Below are positions 7,106-13,942 of a stretch of DNA of 16,487 nucleotides, one piece after another. Each line of letters starts with the position of its first letter. The first letter of the stretch is position 1. The stretch comes from Faecalimonas sp. Its GTDB lineage: Bacteria > Bacillota_A > Clostridia > Lachnospirales > Lachnospiraceae. The notes below the pieces were generated by a model. That model saw only the letters and a list, made by a program, of their open reading frames with translations. It made no database searches and was not told the origin of the DNA. Location of the stretch: contig JAPFCT010000366.1 in the NCBI GenBank assembly GCA_026169575.1, forward strand, positions 1 to 16,487, given 5' to 3'. The position numbers and the translations under genes are program-made.

Positions 7106-7734
7106 ACTTTTAAATTCTTCTTTCTGATTGGATTTTTATCAAATTCCTCTGCTCGTTTTTCCATCATTCTCTGATTCGATAAAATTGAGTATCCTAAAGA
7201 TTCGGAATCCAGTATCTCACGAATCTGTTCAAAATACTTCATATAATTATCATGCATTCCTTCATCTACCCAATCTTTGATAATTCCTACCAGTGCATGT
7301 GCTTTTAGCTTTGCCATCAGACTCAACTCACTTTCCGACAGCTTGAATCCGCATTCAGAATATCCCATATCAATATTGATCTTCCAAAGCTCATAATAAA
7401 TTTCATACAAAGATTCAAACAGAGAATTTTGTCCAACATATTGAAAACACGCAAAGTAAAATTTCCGTTCTGCATAAAGAGCCTTACATACTTTCACAAA
7501 ACTCTCTGTCAGCTTCGATGGATCGTTAAAAGAATTTACATTTTCCAACATATCTGTATAAAACATCCAGTTGATCAGCTCATATTTGTCCTTGAAATGA
7601 TAGTAAAATGTATTTCTACTGATATTGCAGTAGTCCGTAATATGCTTTACAGAAATTTTCGATAACGGCTGCTGTTCCAGTAATTTTTTCAAAGCAGTTG
7701 CCAACGCTTCTTTCGTAATAGAATTATTCGACAT
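7099..7734 (-). CDS. TetR-family regulator, DhaS-like type
   Basis: This 211-residue DNA-binding regulator has an N-terminal TetR helix-turn-helix: KEALATALKKLL, then ISVKHITDYCNISRNTFYYH and FKDKYELINWMF. The C-terminal region resembles the TetR_C_8 type found in the dihydroxyacetone-kinase regulator DhaS. I start at the ATG at 7732-7734 because GGAGG (7742-7746) is 7 bases upstream; an in-frame ATG seven codons earlier would place that site inside the gene. It lies head-to-head with the permease gene and upstream of the short GrdB paralogue, which it overlaps. It therefore probably controls the permease and the reductase operon. In the DhaS system a catalytically inactive enzyme paralogue (DhaQ) is the co-activator, which the present gene pair recalls. 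Confidence 0.9.
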   Translation of the reverse strand: MSNNSITKEALATALKKLLEQQPLSKISVKHITDYCNISRNTFYYHFKDKYELINWMFYTDMLENVNSFNDPSKLTESFVKVCKALYAERKFYFACFQYVGQNSLFESLYEIYYELWKINIDMGYSECGFKLSESELSLMAKLKAHALVGIIKDWVDEGMHDNYMKYFEQIREILDSESLGYSILSNQRMMEKRAEEFDKNPIRKKNLKVC

Positions 7735-7803
7735 ACTTCTTCCTCCACACTTCACAAATTATTGCTTCATTTTTTATTTTTCCTGTCATTTTTCTGTATT
7801 TTC

Positions 7804-7832
7804 ATTGTATGATAGTTTTTTTCTATATGCAA
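7804..7832 (-). promoter_or_regulatory. tetR promoter
   Basis: On the minus strand TTGCAT (7827-7832), a 17-base spacer and TACAAT (7804-7809) form a good sigma-A-like promoter about 70 bases before the regulator start. The AATATTGAA repeats begin over its -35 box, an arrangement suitable for autoregulation. Confidence 0.65.
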
Positions 7833-7854
7833 TATTGAAGAAATGAATATTGAA
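7831..7854. repeat. Direct repeat AATATTGAA x2, candidate operator
   Basis: Two exact 9-base copies at 7831-7839 and 7846-7854, 15 bases apart, overlap the tetR -35 box. Each contains the palindromic core AATATT. They could be a binding site for the adjacent TetR-family protein, but no regulator match is established. Confidence 0.35.
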
Positions 7855-8044
7855 CACTTTTCATTTTTGTACTACTTTTCACTTATAAAATTTGCAAAAA
7901 ATTGTACGGAATCTCTATTTTTTCTTACATATTCCTCTTATGTACATATTTACAACAAAACATTTTTTCGTAAAATGAATTTCTCTTTTTCTCTTGTTAG
8001 CATTTGATTAGAAAAATTGGTCGGAAAAAAAGGGGGTTTTATTT

Positions 8045-9769
8045 ATGTATCTATATGCTGCAATCGCTGCACTTCCAATTTTATTCACTATTATCTTTAT
8101 GGCCGTCTTCAATTTGCCTGCAAAACGTGCATTGCCTTTCTCTTGGCTAATCGCCTGCCTGGTTGCCGGATTTGTATGGAAAATGGATTTTCTAGAAATC
8201 TCAGCCAGAACAATTTCTGGTTTCCTAAGCGCGCTGGAAACTTTGTTTATCATTTTTGGAGCTCTTCTCCTTATGAACGTACTCAAGCAGTCTGGTGCCA
8301 TGGCCGCAATCAATCAACTCTTCTCTGGAATTACGCGTGATGCGCGAATCCAGGCAATCCTGGTCGGATATGTTTTTGCCGGATTCATCGAAGGCGCTGC
8401 TGGTTTTGGTACTCCTGCTGCTTTGGCTGCACCAATCCTGATCAGCCTGGGATTTCCGCCACTTGCCGCAGCAGCTATCTGCCTTATCTATAACTCCACT
8501 CCCGTCTGTCCAGGACCTGTCGGAGTTCCAACCTTAACGGCTTCTTCTACCGTTCAGTCTGCCGTAGAGCATCTCGGCGGAAATAGCGAAACCTTTACAC
8601 TTGCATTAACAAAATGGACCTGTATTCCACATATGATCGGTGGCATCTTCATCATTATGATCGGAGTATGTGTCCTGACAAAAGTATTCGGAAAAAACAA
8701 AAGCTTTAAAGATGCACTGCCGGTTTTTCCTTTCTGCATCTTTACCGGATGTGTGATTGGCGTAATCTATATTCTTATGGCAATCTTTGCAGGTCCTGAA
8801 TTAACTACCATGACTGCATTTCTGGGAGCATTGCCAATCTTAGTCTTTTGCATCAAAAAAGGATTCCTGATGCCGAAAGACATCTGGACTTTTGACGGCG
8901 TATCTGAATGGGGCGAATCGTCTTGGATATCCTCCCAGCAAGTGGCACAGGCAAAAGATAAACAAATGAAGACTTTTCTCGCATGGCTGCCTTATATTGT
9001 GATCGGCGCTCTACTCGTCGTGACTCGCGTAGGATTTTTCCATCTGAAACCGATTCTTACCAGCGAGCCTTTTGTCATTCACATTGACCATATTTTAGGT
9101 TTTGAAAATATTTCATGGGATTTTAAATTCTTATGGAACCCTGGAATTTTTCCATTTATACTGATTGCGATTTTCACCGTATTTCTTCACAAAATGACAA
9201 AAGAAGAAATGAAGACTGCATGCCGTGATTCTGTAAAGCAAGTATCTGGAGCTGCCATTGCTCTTCTGTTTGGTGTAGCCATGGTAAATCTCTATCGCTT
9301 CACTTGTTGTCCTTCGATTGGAAACTTAGTTGCTTCCTCTGAGTTTCATGGCGAATTTACCTTCGCAAACAGCAGTATGCTCTATGTCATGGCAAATGCA
9401 CTTGCCAAAATTTTCAACGGAATGTATTTCTTAATTGCTCCATTGATCGGAGTGCTCGGTTCCTTTATGTCTGGTTCCTGCACAGTATCGAATACTCTGT
9501 TTTCTTCTCTGCAATTTGAAACAGCGACTCTGCTTGCTATGCCACAAGTACTGATCGTTGCTCTTCAAAATATGGGAGGTGCCATCGGAAATATGATCTG
9601 TGTCAATAACATCGTATCCGTATGTGCCACAACCGGAACAATGGGAAACGAAGGAAAATTGATGCGTACAAATATCATTCCTTGCGTAATTTATTGCGCA
9701 ATTGTCGCCGTAGTCGTAGGTATTCTGATCATGGCCGGCGTCAATCCAATGCCAGAACTTTTACACTGA
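8045..9769 (+). CDS. lctP: L-lactate permease (LctP/LldP)-family transporter
   Basis: This 574-residue polytopic membrane protein has about a dozen or more hydrophobic segments. It carries the hallmarks of the L-lactate permease family: GFIEGAAGFGTPAALAAPIL (residues 117-136 approx.), GSFMSGSCTVSNTLFSSLQ late in the protein, and ALQNMGGAIGNMICVNNIV near the C-terminus. Family members import lactate, glycolate and related short carboxylates with protons. It is divergent from tetR and precedes an alpha/beta hydrolase gene, so it is the likely importer for this gene block. Residues TCCPSIG (around 420) and other Cys-rich spots are not typical landmarks I know. The actual substrate may not be lactate, since no lactate dehydrogenase is nearby. 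The start is supported by AAAGGGGG 8 bases upstream. Confidence 0.92.
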   Translation: MYLYAAIAALPILFTIIFMAVFNLPAKRALPFSWLIACLVAGFVWKMDFLEISARTISGFLSALETLFIIFGALLLMNVLKQSGAMAAINQLFSGITRDARIQAILVGYVFAGFIEGAAGFGTPAALAAPILISLGFPPLAAAAICLIYNSTPVCPGPVGVPTLTASSTVQSAVEHLGGNSETFTLALTKWTCIPHMIGGIFIIMIGVCVLTKVFGKNKSFKDALPVFPFCIFTGCVIGVIYILMAIFAGPELTTMTAFLGALPILVFCIKKGFLMPKDIWTFDGVSEWGESSWISSQQVAQAKDKQMKTFLAWLPYIVIGALLVVTRVGFFHLKPILTSEPFVIHIDHILGFENISWDFKFLWNPGIFPFILIAIFTVFLHKMTKEEMKTACRDSVKQVSGAAIALLFGVAMVNLYRFTCCPSIGNLVASSEFHGEFTFANSSMLYVMANALAKIFNGMYFLIAPLIGVLGSFMSGSCTVSNTLFSSLQFETATLLAMPQVLIVALQNMGGAIGNMICVNNIVSVCATTGTMGNEGKLMRTNIIPCVIYCAIVAVVVGILIMAGVNPMPELLH

Positions 9770-9919
9770 CATCATCGTTCCTATAAAAATTTTGAACATT
9801 ATCATCAACTGCCCAAAATCCATACAGATTTATTTTCTGAATGATGTTTCTATTATTCAAAAGGAGTATGATAAAGACAAGTAAAAAAACAGTCTGAAAA
9901 ACGAAAGGAGACATGATTT

Positions 9920-10801
9920 ATGCGTTACGAATGTGAACAGGTAGAACTGAAAAGAAAAGACGATGGTACGGACTTATACCTTACAAAATTCTGGTGTCCA
10001 GCAAGCTGGCAGGATAAAAATATCCTTATGGTTCATGGATTAACTTACACGCAGCATGTATTTGATATTAAATACAAAGATTACAGTGTTTGCGAATATT
10101 TTGCAAAGAACGGATACACTGTATGGCGTTTGGATCTTAGCGGATATGGAAAATCTGGAAAATACGAAGACGGATGGAAAGTTACAACACAACATGCTGC
10201 AGAAGATGAAATTTATGCTCTCGAAAAAATCTGTGAGTTACAGGGTGTAGAAAAACTTGATTTGCTTGGCTGGTCATGGGGAACAATGACAACTTCCAAA
10301 GTTGCTTCACAGCGCCCGGATTTATTAAAGAAAGTCGTATGGCTTGGACCTTGCTTCGGTGGTGCATTTGAAGCGACTCCAGTAACAGAACCATTTTCTT
10401 ATCTAAACTATGGATATGTCATCCGTGTATGGCAACATGTTCCTGGTACCAATGATCTTGTTACTGATTTCGATACGGTCGAACCAGAACTTCACGGAAT
10501 GTGGGTAGACCATACATATGCTCAGGATGGCGGACATGGACGTCCAAACGGCGGTGCGAAAGAGATTATGGAAATCGGCGATGGCTGGCTGATCGATACA
10601 AAAGCAGTAAAAGTTCCTGTATTGATTATTACTGGTGACAATGACTTCTATGTAAACATTGACAGATGTTATCAAGCTGAGAAAGAACTTCCAGAAGGAT
10701 CCAAATTACTTCATCTGCACGGCGCTGGTCACGCAATGTATCTTGAAAAAGATTACTATCAGACTACACGGGAAGCCATCTTAAAATTTATCTCTGAATA
10801 A
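9920..10801 (+). CDS. Alpha/beta hydrolase
   Basis: This 293-residue cytoplasmic protein with no signal peptide has a complete alpha/beta hydrolase catalytic set: oxyanion-side HG (MVHG, His39-Gly40), nucleophile elbow GWSWG with Ser119, acid in GDNDFYV (Asp240 or Asp242), and His271 in GAGHAMYLE. It is expected to hydrolyse an ester, thioester or similar bond; the substrate cannot be told. The start is well supported by AAAGGAG (9904-9910), 9 bases upstream. It follows the permease by 150 bases with no terminator hairpin visible between them, so it is probably co-transcribed, and it is followed by two hairpins. Together with the M20 gene it gives the block two hydrolytic enzymes. Confidence 0.88.
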   Translation: MRYECEQVELKRKDDGTDLYLTKFWCPASWQDKNILMVHGLTYTQHVFDIKYKDYSVCEYFAKNGYTVWRLDLSGYGKSGKYEDGWKVTTQHAAEDEIYALEKICELQGVEKLDLLGWSWGTMTTSKVASQRPDLLKKVVWLGPCFGGAFEATPVTEPFSYLNYGYVIRVWQHVPGTNDLVTDFDTVEPELHGMWVDHTYAQDGGHGRPNGGAKEIMEIGDGWLIDTKAVKVPVLIITGDNDFYVNIDRCYQAEKELPEGSKLLHLHGAGHAMYLEKDYYQTTREAILKFISE

Positions 10802-10825
10802 AAACAAGTTCCTCTATATCAATTC

Positions 10826-10892
10826 TTTGTCAGAAGCATTTCTTGCCACTTCTGACAAAAGAGCCGGTGGCACTTCCGTCCTCCGGCTCTTT
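10826..10892. terminator. Two adjoining terminator hairpins between convergent genes
   Basis: The first hairpin has a perfect 11-base-pair stem TTTGTCAGAAG/CTTCTGACAAA (10826-10836 with 10849-10859). The second has a perfect 10-base-pair stem AAAGAGCCGG/CCGGCTCTTT (10858-10867 with 10883-10892). The arms abut. With A and T runs on both sides they probably terminate both the rightward hydrolase transcript and the leftward aminotransferase transcript. Confidence 0.85.
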
Positions 10893-10922
10893 GATCTGTC
10901 TGATGTTAAATTAAATACTATA

Positions 10923-12209
10923 TTATTTGCTCTCTAAAATCTTATCAATACTTACCAGCTTCACACTCAGCACAAAGATCTCACATGCCTTTGCCAACTC
11001 CTCCGGTGTCGGATAGGACGGCGCGATACGGATATTGCTGTCTTTTGGATCTTTCCCATATGGGAACGTTGCCCCTGCCGGTGTCATGACAAGACCTGCC
11101 TCACTCGCTTTTGCAACGATCGCCTTTGCACATCCTTCCATCGCGTCAAAGGAGATAAAATATCCTCCCCGCGGGCGCAGCCAGGATCCGATCTCCAGTC
11201 CGTCCAGTTCTTTTTCAAGGATCGTCAGCACTGTCTCAAACTTCGGGCGCATGATATCTGCATGCAGTTTCATATGTTCTACCATTCCATGAATGTCTTT
11301 GTAGAACCGCGCATGACGCAGCTGATTCAGCTTATCATGTCCGATCGTCTGGATCTGCATCTGCTTTCTGATCGCCACAAGATTGGCATCCGATGCCGCA
11401 ATCGCCGCAACTCCGGAACCCGGGAAACTCACTTTGGATGTGGAGCAGAATTTATACACCATATCCGGGTTTCCTTCTTTTTTACACTCCATCAAAATTT
11501 CTATTAAATAGTCCTGCTTGTCTTCGTATAAGTGGTGGATCCCGTATGCATTATCCCAGTAGATACGGAAATCTTTTGCCGCCGGCTTTAATTTTGCAAA
11601 GCGGTGTACCGTCTCGTCAGAATATGTGATTCCCTGCGGATTTGAATATTTTGGAACACACCAGATTCCTTTGATTGCATCGTCCTCGCTGACCAGTTTT
11701 TCCACAATGTCCATATCCGGTCCGTCCATCGTCATCGGCACATTGATCATCTCGATTCCAAAATGCTCTGTGATCGCAAAATGTCTGTCATATCCCGGAA
11801 CCGGACATAAGAACTTTACTTTATCTAATTTTGCCCACGGCGTACTTCCCATCACTCCCTGTGTCATCGAACGTGCAATCGTGTCGTACATAATATTCAG
11901 ACTGGAATTTCCAAAAATAACAATATTATCTTTTGGAACCTCCGTCATATCTGCAAGAAGCTGTTTTGCCTCACGAATCCCGTCAAGTACCCCGTAATTC
12001 CGGCAGTCTACCCCTTCTTCACATTTCAGATCAGAATCACTTGTGAGAACATCCATCATCCCCATCGCAAGATCTAACTGTGCCGCAGAAGGTTTTCCTC
12101 TGGACATATCAAGCTGTAACCCTTCTGCCTTTACTTTCTGAAATTCCTGTTCCAACTGACTTTTCAACTCTAAAAGTTCTTCTCTGCTTCTATCCTTATA
12201 CGCTGCCAT
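10923..12209 (-). CDS. Aspartate aminotransferase, type Ic (PLP-dependent)
   Basis: This 428-residue cytoplasmic fold-type I aminotransferase resembles the MocR-like, type Ic aspartate aminotransferases. Visible features are LDMSRGKPSAAQLDLAMG near the N-terminus, NYGVLDG, FGNSSLN, the substrate/PLP segment PKYSNPQG, IYWDNAY, the PLP-lysine region CSTSKVSFPGSG, RPRGGYFISFD, and a late RIAPSYPTPEEL. It would interconvert aspartate plus 2-oxoglutarate with oxaloacetate plus glutamate. The start at 12209 is fixed by GGAGGT (12216-12221) 6 bases upstream and by a promoter at 12243-12271; an in-frame ATG at 12284 lies upstream of that promoter and would not be on the mRNA. It is a single-gene unit, convergent with the hydrolase. 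It is probably core metabolism and unrelated to the reductase block. Confidence 0.92.
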   Translation of the reverse strand: MAAYKDRSREELLELKSQLEQEFQKVKAEGLQLDMSRGKPSAAQLDLAMGMMDVLTSDSDLKCEEGVDCRNYGVLDGIREAKQLLADMTEVPKDNIVIFGNSSLNIMYDTIARSMTQGVMGSTPWAKLDKVKFLCPVPGYDRHFAITEHFGIEMINVPMTMDGPDMDIVEKLVSEDDAIKGIWCVPKYSNPQGITYSDETVHRFAKLKPAAKDFRIYWDNAYGIHHLYEDKQDYLIEILMECKKEGNPDMVYKFCSTSKVSFPGSGVAAIAASDANLVAIRKQMQIQTIGHDKLNQLRHARFYKDIHGMVEHMKLHADIMRPKFETVLTILEKELDGLEIGSWLRPRGGYFISFDAMEGCAKAIVAKASEAGLVMTPAGATFPYGKDPKDSNIRIAPSYPTPEELAKACEIFVLSVKLVSIDKILESK

Positions 12210-12242
12210 TACAAGACCTCCAAAATCTGTTTTCAATTTAAC

Positions 12243-12271
12243 ATCATACTCACATTTTGACATTTCGTCAA
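12243..12271 (-). promoter_or_regulatory. Aspartate aminotransferase promoter
   Basis: On the minus strand TTGACG (12266-12271), a 17-base spacer and TATGAT (12243-12248) form a near-consensus sigma-A promoter. Transcription would begin near 12236, about 27 bases before the ATG. This decides the start codon of the gene. Confidence 0.85.
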
Positions 12272-12481
12272 TAGTTTCTTGCATTTGTTTGCGTATTTTC
12301 TCTGTTTTCTTTTATTTTTTTCATTTTTTTGAATGTTTTTATCACTTTCAATTCATTTTTCATGTAACATCAAAAAATCTCCGTAAAACAGAACTACAAA
12401 AGCTTCTCCAAAAGTCTTCGCAATGCAAACAGAATGATTTCTGATCAGACGTGGATGCCGTGCTGTTTTTGCCTGCCTTTG

Positions 12482-12952
12482 CTATCGATAGTTTTTCAGG
12501 ATCTTCTCCAGATCTTCCTCAGTCACTTTATTGTATACAGTTCCATCGATCATCATATTCGGTCCCTTGATACACTGTTTCATACAGCCACTTGTCCGCA
12601 GATAGAAACGTCCTCCCTCAGATACTTCGCCCTGGCGGATCTTCCACTTTTTCTCGAGCGCCTTTAAAAGATCATAAGATCCTTTTGCGGAGCATCCTGC
12701 ACCTACGCATATCTGAATCTCATGACGGTAATTTTCTGCTTTCAGACTTGGATAGCGTTTGATCAGCGCTGCCAGAAATGTTTCTTTCACATTTGCCGCC
12801 TCTGCAATCTGTTTCTGTACAGATGCAGGAATGCATCCTCTCACATCCTGAATTTCGCGCAGCATGCTGACAAGATCTTCCTGCGAAACAGCCCCGCTGC
12901 CAGCTGTATAATACTCAATAATCTCCTGAATTTGTTCTTCCATATTTTTCAT
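12482..12952 (-). CDS. Stand-alone NuoE-type [2Fe-2S] thioredoxin-like protein
   Basis: This protein of 156 residues (153 if started at the ATG at 12943) belongs to the NuoE/HydA-accessory 24-kDa family. After an N-terminal helical part (QIQEIIEYY, EDLVSMLREIQDVRGCIP) comes a thioredoxin-like [2Fe-2S] domain with the ligands C-x4-C (Cys82, Cys87) and C-x3-C (Cys123, Cys127 in SGCMKQCIKGPNMMIDG). Such subunits pass electrons in NADH dehydrogenases, electron-bifurcating hydrogenases and formate dehydrogenases. No NuoF or NuoG partner is present here. The start overlaps the stop of the upstream tocopherol-cyclase-like gene by ATGA. The second ATG has AAAGG at better spacing and may be the real start. 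About 200 bases to the aminotransferase promoter show no clear terminator. Confidence 0.9.
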   Translation of the reverse strand: MKNMEEQIQEIIEYYTAGSGAVSQEDLVSMLREIQDVRGCIPASVQKQIAEAANVKETFLAALIKRYPSLKAENYRHEIQICVGAGCSAKGSYDLLKALEKKWKIRQGEVSEGGRFYLRTSGCMKQCIKGPNMMIDGTVYNKVTEEDLEKILKNYR

Positions 12953-13890
12953 CCTTTCTCTGTTCTTTCTTTTTCTTCTGTGTATTTTCTCTTTCTCTTC
13001 AGATCTGCCTCAAATCCCGCCGGGGCACATATCTCGTCAAAAATGACTGCCCCATGCTGCAGCAGCCGATACCGCACGGCGCATGCGGCATGTTCACAGA
13101 CCGTTCTCTGCATCGCCCCGGACCGGGGAGCCAAAAGTTTCTGGGGATGTTTTTCCTGCAGCTCTGCCTGAAACAGAAGTTCCTTCTGTGCGATCACAAG
13201 TCTGCGACTGTTCTGTTCTCTGACCCGGGCTCCGCAGTAAGTTGCCAGCCGGTAGCATTTTCCTCCGTACCATATTTCTGCGATTGTTCCGTGGAACCGG
13301 AAGATTCCAAATGGAATAGTTGCTGCTGCCGCCATCAGACTTAGTCTTCCTTCCGCTCCTTCTGTGCATTGTGTCCACAGATATTCCTCTGGGAAAGAAC
13401 TGCCACGGTCTTTCTCAATATATCCCTTCCCTTTATAGAAGCTGATCTTCTCCCGGTTCCATTCCAATGTCCCTGCCACGCCGTGTCTCATACTGATCAC
13501 TTCATGTCGGCACTGCATCAATGGAACCCGGCAAAATGGCCCCATAATATCCCTCTTTAGCGTGGAAAATTTTCCATACGCAAGTGTTCCTTTCATGCGC
13601 AGATCTTTTGTCCGGATATCGATGGAAATTCCATTTTCCGAAAAAATATTTCTCCCGACCCGGCAGTACAGACGCCCTTTCGCCGCGTAAAACTGTTCCG
13701 GCGCATAGTGGATCGTCCAGACATGTTCATTTACAATGACCTGGAGCATCGCACTTTTCTTTCCTTTCCGGTCTATGTGGAACGATGGAATAAAGCAGAT
13801 CGTCTGCGACTCATTCTCCTGCTTAAAATACCATCCTTCAAAATAAGACCGCTTTTTCCTCTCCCCATAAAAATATTTCTTCCCTCTCAT
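12949..13890 (-). CDS. Tocopherol cyclase-like family protein
   Basis: The protein has 313 residues from the ATG at 13890; an upstream in-frame ATG at 13932 would add 14 basic residues. It shows the landmarks of the bacterial tocopherol-cyclase-like family: YFEGWYFK near the N-terminus, CFIPSFH, MGPF, and GYIEKDRGSSFPEEYLWTQC, followed by beta-rich sequence. In plants and cyanobacteria the family cyclises quinols to tocopherols. Clostridia do not make tocopherol, so the bacterial function is unknown, perhaps binding or acting on a lipid-like ligand. I prefer 13890 because GAGGGG lies 4 bases upstream, whereas the nearest site to 13932 is about 15 bases away. It sits between the FAD/Rieske oxidoreductase (10 bases to the 13932 ATG) and the NuoE-like gene (ATGA overlap), so the three are probably one operon. 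Confidence 0.8.
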   Translation of the reverse strand: MRGKKYFYGERKKRSYFEGWYFKQENESQTICFIPSFHIDRKGKKSAMLQVIVNEHVWTIHYAPEQFYAAKGRLYCRVGRNIFSENGISIDIRTKDLRMKGTLAYGKFSTLKRDIMGPFCRVPLMQCRHEVISMRHGVAGTLEWNREKISFYKGKGYIEKDRGSSFPEEYLWTQCTEGAEGRLSLMAAAATIPFGIFRFHGTIAEIWYGGKCYRLATYCGARVREQNSRRLVIAQKELLFQAELQEKHPQKLLAPRSGAMQRTVCEHAACAVRYRLLQHGAVIFDEICAPAGFEADLKRKRKYTEEKERTEKG

Positions 13891-13942
13891 CTTTCCCCTC
13901 TTTGCAACTACTTTTTCGCTCCCGCTTTTCATTGTCCACGTT

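Larger units (their letters stand above)
7735..8044. other. Divergent regulatory region between tetR and the permease
   Basis: This 310-base, very AT-rich gap contains no gene. It holds the tetR promoter on the minus strand, a direct repeat AATATTGAA at 7831-7839 and 7846-7854, and a second direct repeat ACTTTTCA at 7856-7863 and 7874-7881. Several weak promoter-like combinations for the rightward permease exist, for example TTGCAA (7892-7897) with TATTTT (7916-7921), but none stands out. A long leader precedes the permease start; its ribosome site is AAAGGGGG, 8 bases before the ATG. Confidence 0.6.

Noticed and set aside
9868..9897. Nine-codon open frame (MIKTSKKTV) after AAAGGAG before the hydrolase gene
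   Set aside because: The ribosome site is only one base from the ATG and the peptide has no recognisable leader character; likely chance.
12210..12284. Aspartate aminotransferase starting at the ATG at 12284
   Set aside because: A near-consensus promoter (12243-12271) and a GGAGGT site lie inside this extension, so the real start is 12209.
12285..12481. Terminator or riboswitch between the NuoE-like gene and the aminotransferase
   Set aside because: Only short imperfect repeats (AAAAGCTTCTCC, AAAAGTCTTCG) are visible; no stable stem with a T run and no recognisable aptamer.
12722..13171. Plus-strand 149-codon open frame across the NuoE-like and tocopherol-cyclase-like genes
   Set aside because: It spans the junction of two supported minus-strand genes and shows no coding signature of its own.
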